Positions 31,357-40,916 of a stretch of DNA of 64,000 nt are shown here, one piece after another. The notes beneath the pieces were generated by a model that worked only from the letters and a program-made list of their open reading frames with translations, made no database searches and was not told the origin of the DNA. The stretch covers positions 62,001 to 126,000 of the forward strand of contig NZ_PZJU01000010.1 in NCBI RefSeq assembly GCF_003206715.1. Direction: 5' to 3'. This stretch comes from Salinicola peritrichatus (lineage in GTDB: Bacteria > Pseudomonadota > Gammaproteobacteria > Pseudomonadales > Halomonadaceae). How positions within the stretch are numbered: the stretch's first letter is position 1; each line of letters starts with the position of its first letter. The translations under genes and the position numbers were made by a program.

Positions 31357-32400
31357 ATGCGCAAGATCCTTCACGCCGACTGCGACTGCTTCTACGCAGC
31401 GGTGGAAATGCGCGACGATCCTGCGCTCAAGGATATTCCACTGGCGATCGGCGGCAGCGCCGATCGTCGTGGCGTCATCGCCACCTGCAACTACCCGGCG
31501 CGAAAGTTCGGGGTGCACTCGGCAATGCCGACGGCACGCGCGATGCGCCTCTGTCCGCAGCTCAAACTCCTCCCTCCGGACTTCAACAAATACCGCGACG
31601 TCTCGCGACAGATTCAGGAGATCTTCCATGAACTGACGCCCTTGGTCGAACCGCTGTCGCTGGACGAAGCCTATCTCGACGTCACCGACGTGGCCCGTTT
31701 TCGTGGCAGCGCGACCTGGATGGCCCGTTGGCTCAAGCAGGAAGTGCTCGCGCGAACCGGGATCGTCGTTTCGGTCGGCGTGGCCCCCAACAAGTTTCTG
31801 GCCAAGATCGCCAGCGACTGGGACAAACCTGACGGCCTGTTCGTGATTCCGCCCGGCGAGATGGAGCGTTTCATCACCGACCTGCCGGTCAAGAAGCTTC
31901 ACGGCGTGGGGCCGGCGACCGCCAGAAAGCTAGAGCAGCAGGGAATCGCCACCTGCGCGGATCTGCGCGACCAGCCGCTGGAGAGGCTCTTCGATCAGTT
32001 CGGCAAGTTCGGCCAGCGTCTGCACGAACTGGCCCAAGGTATCGATGAGCGCCCGGTCAATGTCACTCGCGAGCGGAAATCGGTCAGTGTCGAAACCACC
32101 TATGATCGCGACCTACCCGATCTCGCCCGCTGTCATCAAGCGCTGGAAGTGCTGATCGCGAAGCTGGGCGAGCGCTTGACGAGGCACGGCGATCCCGCGA
32201 TCGCCAAGCAGTTCGTCAAGGTGCGCTTCGACGACTTCACCAGTACCACCCAGGAGACGGGAGCCTGCGGCGTCGTTCACGCGCGCTTCCATGAACTGCT
32301 GGAGAGCGCCTGGCAGCGCGGAGGCCGTCCGGTCAGACTGCTCGGCGTCGGCGTACGCCTGCTGCCGCTCGATCGGCGCCAGTTGGAACTGTTTCCTTAG
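31357..32400 (+). CDS. dinB: DNA polymerase IV (Y family)
   Basis: Pol IV performs translesion and mutagenic DNA synthesis. The 347-residue protein starts MRKILHADCDCFYAAVEMRD, with the catalytic Asp in the first segment and the second acidic pair in LSLDEAYLDV. The fingers, thumb (HGVGPATARKLEQQG helix-hairpin-helix) and little-finger domains are complete. It ends RRQLELFP, where QLELF fits the beta-clamp-binding pentapeptide. It lies 20 bp after lexA, so it should be SOS-induced from the double operator. Confidence 0.97.
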   Translation: MRKILHADCDCFYAAVEMRDDPALKDIPLAIGGSADRRGVIATCNYPARKFGVHSAMPTARAMRLCPQLKLLPPDFNKYRDVSRQIQEIFHELTPLVEPLSLDEAYLDVTDVARFRGSATWMARWLKQEVLARTGIVVSVGVAPNKFLAKIASDWDKPDGLFVIPPGEMERFITDLPVKKLHGVGPATARKLEQQGIATCADLRDQPLERLFDQFGKFGQRLHELAQGIDERPVNVTRERKSVSVETTYDRDLPDLARCHQALEVLIAKLGERLTRHGDPAIAKQFVKVRFDDFTSTTQETGACGVVHARFHELLESAWQRGGRPVRLLGVGVRLLPLDRRQLELFP

Positions 32401-32448
32401 ACCCATTGCTGATTGATTAAACGCTTTCCGTGCGGTTTCGGGCGCGTA

Positions 32449-33297
32449 TCAAGAAAAGACAACGGTCTTGTTGCCGTGTATCAACACCCGATCCTGCAAA
32501 TGCCAGCGCAATCCCCGCGCCAAGACCGCTTTCTCCACGTCACGCCCCAGACGCACCAGATCCTGCGGCGTGTGGCAGTGCGACACGCGCTGGATGTCCT
32601 GCTCGATGATCGGCCCCGCATCGAGCTCCTCGGTCACATAATGGCAGGTCGCCCCGATCAGCTTGACCCCACGCTCGAACGCCTGGTGATACGGCTTGGC
32701 GCCGGCGAAGGACGGCAGAAAGCTGTGGTGGATGTTGATCACGCGGCCGGCGTAGCGTCGGCACAGGTCCGACGGCAAGATCTGCATGTAGCGCGCCAAC
32801 ACCACGCTGTCGGCTTCGGCCTCCTCGATCAGGCGTTCGACTTCGGCGAATGCCGGCGCCTTGTCGGCAGGGTCGACGGGAACGTGATGGAACGGGATGC
32901 CATGCCAATCCACCAGCGCGCGTAGATCGTCGTGGTTGGAGATGACGCACGCGATCTCGCAATCGAGCTCGCCAGCCGACCAGCGGTAAAGCAGGTCCAC
33001 CAGGCAATGGGATTCTCGTGAAACCATCAGCACCACGCGCTGGCGCCGGCTCGATTCGCTTAGCCGCCAGCTCATGGTGAATTCCTCGGCAATGCTGCCG
33101 AAGGCCTCACGAAAGGCGTCGGCACTCATGTCGTCGGACTGAATGTCGTAACGCATGAAGAACCGCCCTGCGTTCAAATCGGAATGCTGGTTGGCCTCGA
33201 CAATGGAGCCTCCCTGACTGGCAATGAATCCCGAGACACGGGAAACGATACCCACACGGTCAGGGCAAGAGACGATCAGGCGATAGTTATGCGGCAT
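32449..33297 (-). CDS. purU: formyltetrahydrofolate deformylase
   Basis: PurU hydrolyses 10-formyl-THF to formate and THF, balancing one-carbon pools. The 282-residue protein has an N-terminal ACT domain (YRLIVSCPDRVGIVSRVSGF, about 1-85) and a formyltransferase-fold catalytic domain. The catalytic motifs are NIHHSFLPSFAGAKPYHQA (Asn, His) and GATCHYVTEELDAGPIIEQD (Asp). It is convergent with dinB and divergent from the RNase J-like gene. Confidence 0.97.
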   Translation of the reverse strand: MPHNYRLIVSCPDRVGIVSRVSGFIASQGGSIVEANQHSDLNAGRFFMRYDIQSDDMSADAFREAFGSIAEEFTMSWRLSESSRRQRVVLMVSRESHCLVDLLYRWSAGELDCEIACVISNHDDLRALVDWHGIPFHHVPVDPADKAPAFAEVERLIEEAEADSVVLARYMQILPSDLCRRYAGRVINIHHSFLPSFAGAKPYHQAFERGVKLIGATCHYVTEELDAGPIIEQDIQRVSHCHTPQDLVRLGRDVEKAVLARGLRWHLQDRVLIHGNKTVVFS

Positions 33298-33541
33298 GGC
33301 TCATCAAAACGACTCAGGGAAATGGTCCCCAAACGGGGTCGAGGATCGGCGACGCCAAGGCAAACGACGACGGACGAAGGCGCCGATCCACTCGGGCGGC
33401 GGGCATTGTACCCGATTCCGCCCAAGGGAGTGCATGGGGGGCGAACGGGACGAACGATCCGGCCCACGCCGTGCATCGGCGTTTGAGCGCGTCGAGAGGC
33501 ATGACTTATAGTGAAACCAGACTTTCCCTTTAAGGATGCTG

Positions 33542-35230
33542 ATGTTCCGTCCGCGCGTGCAGATCCGCCCCCGCACTTATCCACCGTTGCTGTTTCACCC
33601 TCTGGGCGGCTGCGGTGAAATCGGCATGAACCTATCCCTGTATGGCTACGATGGTCACTGGATCGCCGTCGACTGCGGCATGATGATCCGTCAGGACCTG
33701 CCCGACCTTCCCCTGCAGATTCCCGATATCGAGCATTTGGCGGCCAACGCCATGGTGCCGGAAGCGATTTTCATCACCCATGGCCACGAGGATCACCTCG
33801 GCGCCCTGGCCTGGATCTGGCCGCACTGGGGCTGCCCGATCTATGCCACCCCGCTGGCCGTCGAGATGCTTCGCATCAAGTTTCTCGAACAGGGTCTGAA
33901 GACCGATGCGCTCAAGCCGATCTCGCCGGGCAGCCGGGTTTTCAGCGCACCGTTCGAGGTCACCTTCCTGCCGGTAACGCACTCCATCCCGGAAAGCTGT
34001 GCGCTTTCGATCGTGGCCCCGAACTGCCGGGTGCTGCATACGGGCGACTGGAAACTCGACGATCGTCCGGTCATCGGGCCGGCGATCTCTGCCTCGCAGT
34101 TCCAGGCGCTCGCGCCGGTCGATCTCGTGGTGGCGGATTCGACCAATGCCGACGTCGAGGGACACTCGCGTAGCGAGACCGAAGCCGCCGATGCGCTGGA
34201 AGCGGTGATCGGTGCCTGTACCGGTCGTGTCGTGGTCAGCTGTTTCGCCAGCAATATCGCGCGTATCAAGGCGCTGGGACGTATAGCCGAACGTTGCAAC
34301 CGTCGGGTCGCTCTGCTGGGACGCTCGATGGAACGCATGGTGTCGATCGCGCTGCGACTCGGCTACCTCGATGACTTTCCGCCCCGGGTTCCAACCCACG
34401 ATCTCGGTTATCTGCCAGCGGGAGAAGTCCTGATCATCGCCACCGGAAGCCAGGGCGAGCCTCGCTCGGCGCTGTCGCGACTGGCCCAGGGACGCCATCC
34501 CGCCATTGATCTGGAACCCGGCGACGCAGTGATCTTCTCGGCGCGCGCCATTCCTGGCAATGAACGTTTGATCGAACGTCTGAAAAATGGCTTCAAACGT
34601 CTCGACATTCAAATTCACGACGAGAATTCCAATCCGGCGCTGCACGCTTCCGGCCACCCCGCCCGTGAAGAACTGCGTCAGCTCTACGCCTGGCTGAAAC
34701 CCAAGCTGCTGCTGCCGGTTCACGGTGAAGCACCACATCAGGAGGCGCACCAAGCGCTGGCAACCTCGCTTGGCATTCAGGTCCCCCTATTGGCGCAAAA
34801 TGGGGCCTTGTTGGCGTTGGAAAACGACACCTTGGTCATGCGCTCGCAATACCATCTTCGGCCCCGATTGATTGCCGCGAGAGTGCGGCCCGGAGAACGT
34901 CAGGTGCCGATTTCTCCTCGCCATCAGCCGCGATCATTGTCGATCGCCTTGACGGTGTTGCCGACGCAGACGGGTTGGACGCGAGTCGGCCGGCTCCTAT
35001 GGGACAGCGACACGACCCTGCCACTGGACGAGGATGCGCTCGCGGACTGGCTGGATCAGCGGATCGATGCCATTCCCGCCGAAACGTTATTGCAACTTCG
35101 CCAACAGTTGTTCACGCCGCTGCGCGAGTGGCTTCAGGACCGGCTGCCGCTGCTGCCCGAACTGCATTTGCAATTGATGCCAGCCGACCCACAACCGGAG
35201 TATGAAGTTCGTTCCGCTTCTTCGCGTTAG
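33542..35230 (+). CDS. RNase J-family metallo-beta-lactamase/beta-CASP ribonuclease
   Basis: The 562-residue protein has the RNase J layout. The metallo-beta-lactamase domain has HPLGGCGEIGMN, VDCGMMI, ITHGHEDHLGAL (zinc ligands) and LHTGDWKLDD. A beta-CASP insert follows, with DSTNADVEGHSRSE and CFASNIARI. The third part has HASGHPAREELRQL and LLLPVHGE, the RNase J histidine motifs. A C-terminal domain of about 140 residues ends the protein. It would act in the cytoplasm as a 5'-3' exonuclease or endonuclease on RNA. The ATG at 33542 is six bases after AAGG; an ATG at 33536 overlaps that site. It stands alone with its own terminator. Confidence 0.85.
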   Translation: MFRPRVQIRPRTYPPLLFHPLGGCGEIGMNLSLYGYDGHWIAVDCGMMIRQDLPDLPLQIPDIEHLAANAMVPEAIFITHGHEDHLGALAWIWPHWGCPIYATPLAVEMLRIKFLEQGLKTDALKPISPGSRVFSAPFEVTFLPVTHSIPESCALSIVAPNCRVLHTGDWKLDDRPVIGPAISASQFQALAPVDLVVADSTNADVEGHSRSETEAADALEAVIGACTGRVVVSCFASNIARIKALGRIAERCNRRVALLGRSMERMVSIALRLGYLDDFPPRVPTHDLGYLPAGEVLIIATGSQGEPRSALSRLAQGRHPAIDLEPGDAVIFSARAIPGNERLIERLKNGFKRLDIQIHDENSNPALHASGHPAREELRQLYAWLKPKLLLPVHGEAPHQEAHQALATSLGIQVPLLAQNGALLALENDTLVMRSQYHLRPRLIAARVRPGERQVPISPRHQPRSLSIALTVLPTQTGWTRVGRLLWDSDTTLPLDEDALADWLDQRIDAIPAETLLQLRQQLFTPLREWLQDRLPLLPELHLQLMPADPQPEYEVRSASSR

Positions 35231-35314
35231 TGTCCGAATTCGAATTCATGACAAGCATCGGAAGCAGGATCGCGTCGATCCTGCCCGGTCGCATCTGAAC
35301 GACTCGATATGATG

Positions 35315-35349
35315 AAAAGCGCGGCGACCTTTCGGCCAACGCGCTTTTG
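35315..35349 (+). terminator. terminator after the RNase J-like gene
   Basis: AAAAGCGCG and CGCGCTTTT form a stem around a 17-base interior that can pair further. It lies about 85 bp past the stop codon, between convergent genes. Confidence 0.65.
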
Positions 35350-35437
35350 GGTTCATGCCACTCACTATTCTGCCGTTCGGCAAGCTAGCTCACCGGCTCT
35401 GTTAAATGGCGAATACCGGAGCTTCGAAAACCTTATC

Positions 35438-35728
35438 TTATGCCTTGTTGGCATTTTTCGGTGGACGACCGCGACGCTTACGCGGCTGCTCGCCTACCAG
35501 ATCGTCCATCGACAACCCAGCATTGTTCATCGCCTCGCGGATTTCGGCGAGTTTCTTTTGCTTGTCCGCTTCTTCTTTCTGGCGCTGATGATCTTCCTGC
35601 TGCTTCTGCTCGATCACTTCACCGATGACTTCGGACAATTTATGAAGCTGTTCCATGCTCAACTGTCGCGCGGCCGCACGCGCGACATTCTTGTTACGAG
35701 CGATGCGTTCCAATGATTCGGTGGACAT
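35438..35728 (-). CDS. short H-NS-like nucleoid protein with an AT-hook-type tail
   Basis: The 96-residue protein starts MSTESLERIARNKNVARAAA, with AGGAGAGGACG upstream. Residues about 5-65 are a charged coiled coil (LSMEQLHKLSEVIGEVIEQK, then QRQKEEADKQKKLAEIREAM) like the oligomerisation domain of H-NS proteins. It continues NNAGLSMDDLVG, the linker pattern of the family. The end is QPRKRRGRPPKNANKA, a basic RGRP AT-hook-like motif in place of the usual WSGRGRxPxW domain. It probably binds AT-rich DNA in the minor groove. Function is inferred from architecture only. Confidence 0.8.
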   Translation of the reverse strand: MSTESLERIARNKNVARAAARQLSMEQLHKLSEVIGEVIEQKQQEDHQRQKEEADKQKKLAEIREAMNNAGLSMDDLVGEQPRKRRGRPPKNANKA

Positions 35729-35821
35729 CGTCCTCTCCTTGCTGGGTCCCGATAACGGCATTGCGCCGGATGATTTTCTGAAAGTATATGCTTGCGACAT
35801 CTTTTGGCAAGAAATTAAATC

Positions 35822-35851
35822 AAAAAGACACGCGTTAATCGCGTGTCTTTT
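35822..35851. terminator. bidirectional-type terminator after moaA
   Basis: AAAAAGACACGCG / CGCGTGTCTTTTT is a 13-bp stem with a 4-base loop. It lies between the moaA stop and the H-NS-like gene and should isolate the latter's promoter. Confidence 0.85.
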
Positions 35852-35889
35852 TAACCAAAGTACAGCGTCGCTGGCGTGGAGAAAGTCGT

Positions 35890-36879
35890 TCAGCCACCCG
35901 TCATATTCATGAATCGCACGACCTGCACATCGCCATCGGTAGTGAAGTGATGACGCTCCGGCTTCAGATCCATCGCCTCGATAATCTGCGCTTTCAGTGG
36001 TTCCAGTTCGCCCGGATAGCGGCGTAACGTCTGGCGCAGATCGACCGAGTGTTCGTTTCCGAGACACAGCAACAAGCGCCCTTCTACAGTGACACGCACG
36101 CGATTGCAGGTACTGCAGAAGTTGTGACTGTGCGGAGAGATGAATCCGATCCGGCTGCCGCTATCCGCCATACGGAAATAGCGCGACGGTCCCAGCGTGG
36201 ATTCGGGGGAGGGAATCAGCGGATAACGGGTTTCGATGTGCGCTTGTACGTCATCGCTGGAGTAGAAGGTTTCTCCGCGCGAGTGATCCGATACATCGCC
36301 CAGCGGCATCTCTTCGATGAAGCTGATGTCGACGCCTTCTCGACGGGCAAAATCGACCAGGTCGAGAATTTCGTCGTCGTTGCGCCCCTTGAGGATGACG
36401 GCATTGAGTTTGATACGTTCGAAACCTGCGTCCTGGGCGGCGTGAATGCCGTCGATGACACGAGCGAGATCGCCGGTCCGGGTCAGACGACGAAAACGCT
36501 CGGGATCCAGAGAGTCCAGGCTGATATTGAGCCGCGACAATCCGCCGTGCCTCAGCGTGGCGGCGTGCTTGCGCAAACCGGCCCCGTTCGTGGTCATGGC
36601 GAAATCCTTGAGCCCCGGTAAACGACCGATATTGCCTACCAGCTCTCCGATGCCCTGACGCACCAGCGGCTCGCCGCCGGTCAGGCGGATCTTCTCGACC
36701 CCCAACTCGGTGAAAGCACGCGCGACCTGATGCAGCTCCTCCAGCGACAACACCTGAGCCCGCGGGAGAAAGGTCATTTCCTCGCTCATGCAGTAGACGC
36801 AGCGAAAATCGCAACGATCGGTCACCGAGATCCGCACGTAGCGAACCTGGCGCGAAAACTTATCGACCAAGGCTGTCAT
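35890..36879 (-). CDS. moaA: GTP 3',8-cyclase MoaA
   Basis: MoaA is a radical SAM enzyme that starts molybdopterin synthesis by cyclising GTP. The radical SAM cluster is CDFRCVYC (near residues 24-31) and the C-terminal cluster is CSTCNRVRV with a later [18 protein letters not shown] is the SAM-binding GGE motif. The GG pair that normally ends MoaA is present (FMNMTGG). The ATG at 36879 ([10 protein letters not shown]) overlaps the moaE stop in ATGATGA, indicating translational coupling; an ATG three bases upstream is the alternative. 329 residues. Confidence 0.97.
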   Translation of the reverse strand: MTALVDKFSRQVRYVRISVTDRCDFRCVYCMSEEMTFLPRAQVLSLEELHQVARAFTELGVEKIRLTGGEPLVRQGIGELVGNIGRLPGLKDFAMTTNGAGLRKHAATLRHGGLSRLNISLDSLDPERFRRLTRTGDLARVIDGIHAAQDAGFERIKLNAVILKGRNDDEILDLVDFARREGVDISFIEEMPLGDVSDHSRGETFYSSDDVQAHIETRYPLIPSPESTLGPSRYFRMADSGSRIGFISPHSHNFCSTCNRVRVTVEGRLLLCLGNEHSVDLRQTLRRYPGELEPLKAQIIEAMDLKPERHHFTTDGDVQVVRFMNMTGG

Positions 36880-37337
36880 CATTGCTCCCAACGACCGGCA
36901 TCGTCCCGGTCGCTTTGTCGTTCCGAGACCCAATAGTCACCGCTAGCGGTGTGTTCTTTCTTCCAGAAAGGCGCTCGGGTTTTCAAATAATCCATGACGA
37001 AGTCGCAAGCCTCGAAGGCGGCTCGGCGATGGGCGCTGGCAACCAAGACCAGGACAATGGGATCACCGGGCCGGAGCCGGCCGACACGATGGGTCACGCT
37101 AACCGCTTGCAGGTCCCACCGAGACAAGGCTTCCCGAGCGATCGCTTCGAGAGCACGCTCGGTCATGCCGGGAAAGTGCTCCAGGGTCAGGGACTGCACA
37201 TCGGGCCGTTCATTGAAGTCTCTGACCAGGCCGGTGAAGCTGACTATTGCCCCGATATCGCTGCGCCGTCGCGTCAGCCACTGCTGCTCGGCACCGATGT
37301 CGAATGCGGCTTCCTGAACCCGAATGTCGACCGTCAT
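36879..37337 (-). CDS. moaE: molybdopterin synthase large subunit MoaE
   Basis: MoaE converts precursor Z to molybdopterin with sulfur from MoaD. The 152-residue protein has the family motifs [43 protein letters not shown] and APFWKKEH with the active-site lysine. The ATG at 37337 is preferred over the adjacent one at 37340 because of GGAG spacing. It lies 15 bp after the fused moaC-moaD and overlaps moaA. Confidence 0.97.
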   Translation of the reverse strand: MTVDIRVQEAAFDIGAEQQWLTRRRSDIGAIVSFTGLVRDFNERPDVQSLTLEHFPGMTERALEAIAREALSRWDLQAVSVTHRVGRLRPGDPIVLVLVASAHRRAAFEACDFVMDYLKTRAPFWKKEHTASGDYWVSERQSDRDDAGRWEQ

Positions 37338-37352
37338 CATCGGCTCCTGCTT

Positions 37353-38171
37353 TCAGCCGCCGGTAACCGGCGGAAAGAAGGCGATCTCGTCGCGCTCGTC
37401 CACGGCCGTCGTATCGTTGACCATTACCTGATTGCGTGCCGCCAATACGCGCCGTTCTTCGAGAACCGAAAAGCGTGAGTCGAGCGCGATCAATGCGCGT
37501 TTGACCCCGGCCACGTCACGGGAAGTCAATCGATCGCATGCCAGCGACATTTCCGATTGCCCGAGACGCTCACGCAGCTCGGCGAGAAAACGAATCGTCA
37601 AAGTGCCGTTGTCTCGCGCCACCTTTTCCCCATCTTCCCCATCTTCAATGGCGACATCGAAGCCGTCATGGCGCTTGGCATCGGTCTCTTCCAGGCTTGT
37701 CGAACGCGACCAATCGCCGGATCGCCCGCCGCTTTTCTCTTCCAGACGGATGGCGTCGATCGTCATGCCCTTGTCGACGGCCTTGCACATGTCGTAAAGC
37801 GTGAGACATGCCACCGAGACGGCGGTCAGCGCTTCCATCTCGACCCCGGTGCGTCCGTTTAGGCGACACATGGCCTCGACATGTACGCAGCTTTGCGCTT
37901 CGTCCATTTCGAAATCCACGCTGACCTTGGACAACGGCAGAGCGTGACACAGGGGAATCAACTCATGCGTGCGCTTGGCGGCCAGGATACCAGCGATACG
38001 GGCCGTGGCCAGCACGTCGCCTTTCGGCAGGCCGCCCTCCAACAGCAACGCCAGCGTGGCGGGCTGCATGTGAATACAGCCGCGCGCGCGTGCTTCCCGA
38101 CGACTTTCCCGCTTGTCGGCGACATCGACCATGTGGGCTTCACCGCGCGCGTTGAGGTGCGTGAGCGTCAT
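37353..38171 (-). CDS. moaC-moaD: fused MoaC (cyclic pyranopterin monophosphate synthase) and MoaD (sulfur carrier)
   Basis: The 272-residue protein joins two molybdenum-cofactor proteins. Residues about 1-155 are MoaC ([76 protein letters not shown]). A charged linker of about 35 residues follows. The last 83 residues are MoaD, a ubiquitin-like fold starting [14 protein letters not shown] and ending FFPPVTGG with the Gly-Gly that becomes the thiocarboxylate. The C-terminal Gly-Gly stays free, so the carrier could still work with MoaE, whose gene is next. No stop codon or frameshift separates the halves. Confidence 0.9.
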   Translation of the reverse strand: MTLTHLNARGEAHMVDVADKRESRREARARGCIHMQPATLALLLEGGLPKGDVLATARIAGILAAKRTHELIPLCHALPLSKVSVDFEMDEAQSCVHVEAMCRLNGRTGVEMEALTAVSVACLTLYDMCKAVDKGMTIDAIRLEEKSGGRSGDWSRSTSLEETDAKRHDGFDVAIEDGEDGEKVARDNGTLTIRFLAELRERLGQSEMSLACDRLTSRDVAGVKRALIALDSRFSVLEERRVLAARNQVMVNDTTAVDERDEIAFFPPVTGG

Positions 38172-38298
38172 GCTGAATTCGCCTCGCTTCAAAACTTTAC
38201 GTCAGACATCAAGCCTAAACATCAAGCATAGTGTGAATGTCGGGACAATACCTGTCATTCCTATCGCGCGGGTCCGAAAAGCCGCTGTCGCAACGCCA

Positions 38299-38883
38299 TC
38301 AGCGCGAAGGGGATGCCTGTCGGCTAGCCCAGGCGATGATCCATTCGAGAATGGCGTCGATATCGTCCAGATCCAGCCGCTCCACGTCCTGCGGCAACGT
38401 ATCGATGGCGCTGCCAAACTCGTCAGGCTTCGATTCATTAAACTTCAGTGCAATGGCCTTTACCCAGGGATCGCTCGCGGCCAGAGGCGTCATGCGTTCG
38501 CCCCGATGCAACTCCAGCTTGGGCAATGGCCATGCCTTGAACCCTTCGACCAGAATCAGCGCCGGCTCGAGCGCGGCAACCTGCGCGACCAGCGCGGGCA
38601 GATCCGGCTCGTCCTGCCCTGGCGTCTCCATCATCAGTGCGAATCGACGGTTTGAGGCCACGACCATCGGCGCGGCTCCCGCCTGACGCAGGCGATGACT
38701 GTCCTTGCCCGGTTTATCGACGTCGAACTGGTGATGCGCGTGCTTGATGACCGCCGTCGGCCAGCCCCGCTCACGCAGGCGGGGCAACAGCGCCTCCAGC
38801 AACGTGGTCTTGCCGGTCCCGCTCCAGGCCGCGATGCCGAGAACGGGAATATCGCAGGCCAGCCGCTCATGCTCATGATTCAT
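38299..38883 (-). CDS. mobB: molybdopterin-guanine dinucleotide biosynthesis protein MobB
   Basis: MobB is a GTP-binding helper of MobA in making the guanine dinucleotide form of the cofactor. The start at 38883 ([16 protein letters not shown]) overlaps the end of mobA by 11 bp and gives 194 residues. The P-loop AAWSGTGKTTL is near residue 21, and the family motifs VIKHAHHQFDVDKPGKDS and LILVEGFK are present. It is transcribed with mobA and upp. Confidence 0.95.
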   Translation of the reverse strand: MNHEHERLACDIPVLGIAAWSGTGKTTLLEALLPRLRERGWPTAVIKHAHHQFDVDKPGKDSHRLRQAGAAPMVVASNRRFALMMETPGQDEPDLPALVAQVAALEPALILVEGFKAWPLPKLELHRGERMTPLAASDPWVKAIALKFNESKPDEFGSAIDTLPQDVERLDLDDIDAILEWIIAWASRQASPSR

Positions 38884-39481
38884 CGCCCTTTCCTCCCCGC
38901 GCACCGCTTTCTGCTCGGACGTGGTCCTGCGGCGTGTTGAGATTGGCGAATCGTGGGCCGAGATCGGAGAAGTCGATTTCGCACCAGCGATGGCGCGCAT
39001 ACCAATGCACGACCTTGCCGCCGCCATCAGCGAGCCATGCGGCAAGATCGTCGCGCAGCGAGGTACGAATCAACGCCACCAGGGGTTGCAGTCGCTCGCC
39101 ATCATGGGCCACGGCGATGTCGGCCTCGTCGCGGGCGCGCGCGAGACGCTCGCAGGTTTCCAGCGGCAACCACGGCATGTCCACCGGTGCCAGCAGCATC
39201 CATGGCGTAGCGACCAGCCGCATGGCACCCAGCGCTCCGGCCAGGGGGCCGGGGTAATCCGGCAGCGGGTCGGTGACGATCGGCACGCCCAGGCCGCGGT
39301 AGCGCTCGAGGTGACGATTGGCACTGACGACGAGCCCGCCCACCTGGGGCGCCAACCGCAACAGAGCATGTTCGACCAGCGGGCGGCCGTCGAGCATCAG
39401 CCACCCCTTGTCCTGGCCTCCCATGCGCCGCCCACGACCGCCGGCGAGGATCACGCCGGTGACATCGGTAGGCGAAATCAC
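38873..39481 (-). CDS. mobA: molybdenum cofactor guanylyltransferase MobA
   Basis: MobA attaches GMP to molybdopterin. The start is GTG at 39481, which overlaps the upp stop as GTGA, so translation is coupled. The 202-residue protein has the nucleotidyltransferase motif [34 protein letters not shown] and the metal site [11 protein letters not shown]. mobB begins inside its end. Confidence 0.96.
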   Translation of the reverse strand: MISPTDVTGVILAGGRGRRMGGQDKGWLMLDGRPLVEHALLRLAPQVGGLVVSANRHLERYRGLGVPIVTDPLPDYPGPLAGALGAMRLVATPWMLLAPVDMPWLPLETCERLARARDEADIAVAHDGERLQPLVALIRTSLRDDLAAWLADGGGKVVHWYARHRWCEIDFSDLGPRFANLNTPQDHVRAESGARGGKGDES

Positions 39482-40107
39482 CGGGTACCGAAGATCTTGT
39501 CGCCGGCATCGCCGAGCCCCGGCACGATGTAGCCGTTTTCATCGAGTTTCTCATCGACGGCGGCAGTATAGATATCGACCTCGGGATACGCCTGCCTGAC
39601 GCGTTCGATGCCTTCGGGGGCCGCCACCAGCACGATGACCTTGATCTGCTGGCAGCCACGCTGCTTGAGCATATCCAGTGTCGCCACCATCGAGCCGCCG
39701 GTCGCCAGCATCGGGTCGATGACGATCGCCAGGCGCTCGTCCAGCGCACTGACGAACTTCTCGAAGTACGGTACCGGCTCCAGCGTCTCCTCGTTGCGGT
39801 AAAGGCCGACGACGCTGATACGGGCACTGGGAATCAGGTCGGTGACGCCATCGAGCATGCCCAGACCGGCGCGCAGGATCGGCACGATGGTGACCTTCTT
39901 GCCCTTGATCTGCTCGATTTCGATCGGTGAGCCATTCCACCCTTCGATCGTTGCCGACTCCAGCTCCATATTCTGGGTCGCCTCATAGGTCAACAGCTTG
40001 GCCACTTCGCAGGCCAACTCACGGAAACTCTTGGTGCTGATGTCGGCAGCGCGCATCAGTCCGAGCTTGTGTTTGACCAGGGGATGGGCGATGTGGTGAA
40101 CACTCAT
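39478..40107 (-). CDS. upp: uracil phosphoribosyltransferase
   Basis: Upp salvages uracil to UMP. The 209-residue protein begins [19 protein letters not shown]. It has the PRPP motif [10 protein letters not shown], the conserved [10 protein letters not shown] and the uracil-binding end [13 protein letters not shown]. Its stop overlaps the mobA start by 4 bp, an unusual linkage of pyrimidine salvage with molybdenum cofactor genes. Confidence 0.97.
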   Translation of the reverse strand: MSVHHIAHPLVKHKLGLMRAADISTKSFRELACEVAKLLTYEATQNMELESATIEGWNGSPIEIEQIKGKKVTIVPILRAGLGMLDGVTDLIPSARISVVGLYRNEETLEPVPYFEKFVSALDERLAIVIDPMLATGGSMVATLDMLKQRGCQQIKVIVLVAAPEGIERVRQAYPEVDIYTAAVDEKLDENGYIVPGLGDAGDKIFGTR

Positions 40108-40187
40108 GGTCGGCGCCTTCGTCGAAAATGGAAAACACCGACATTGTACGCGAGAAGCCCCGTCTCAAGCGACGCGACATGCAAGCC

Positions 40188-40877
40188 TCACATGACGTGA
40201 GCAGGCAACTGCCAGTCGATGGCGCCGCGGCCCCTGACCTTGAGAAAATCGTTGGCCTGGGAGAAATGGCGCTTGCCGAAGAAGCCACGATGGGCGGACA
40301 ACGGCGAGGGATGCGGCGAGTGCAGCACCAAGTGCTTGCGGCGATCGACGAAGTCCGCCTTTTTCTGGGCATAGCTGCCCCACAGCAGGAAGACGACCCC
40401 GTCACACTGCTCGTTGATCACCTGAATGGCACGGTCGGTGAAGGTTTCCCAGCCCTGATTGCGGTGAGAACCGGCGTTGCCCTGCTCCACCGTCAACACG
40501 CTGTTGAGCAGCATGACACCCTGGCGGGCCCAGCTTTCGAGAAAGCCGTGATTCACCGGCGTGGTGCCGACATCCGCGGCCAGCTCGCGATAGATGTTCT
40601 GCAATGACGGCGGCGTCGGCACCCCGGGGCGGACGGAAAAGCACAGCCCGTGCGCCTGATTGGGTCCATGATAAGGATCCTGTCCCAGAATCACCACACG
40701 GACCTGATCCAGCGGGGTCAGTTCGAAGGCGCGAAACCAGTTCGATGAATGCGGATAGATGACCTTGTGCGCCGCCTTCTCGGCGGCCAGGAACGCACGC
40801 AGCCGCTGCATGTAGGCAGCGTCGAATTCCGCTCCCAAATGACGATTCCAGCTCTCGGGCAACGGCGACTTGGACAT
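40188..40877 (-). CDS. ung: uracil-DNA glycosylase
   Basis: Ung removes uracil from DNA. The 229-residue family 1 enzyme has the catalytic-water motif [41 protein letters not shown] and the DNA-binding [11 protein letters not shown] with the catalytic His. It lies between gpt and upp on the same strand with short gaps. Confidence 0.98.
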   Translation of the reverse strand: MSKSPLPESWNRHLGAEFDAAYMQRLRAFLAAEKAAHKVIYPHSSNWFRAFELTPLDQVRVVILGQDPYHGPNQAHGLCFSVRPGVPTPPSLQNIYRELAADVGTTPVNHGFLESWARQGVMLLNSVLTVEQGNAGSHRNQGWETFTDRAIQVINEQCDGVVFLLWGSYAQKKADFVDRRKHLVLHSPHPSPLSAHRGFFGKRHFSQANDFLKVRGRGAIDWQLPAHVM

Positions 40878-40916
40878 GCCGGCTCGCTCCGTCGTCAGCG
40901 AAGATGAATGGATGGC

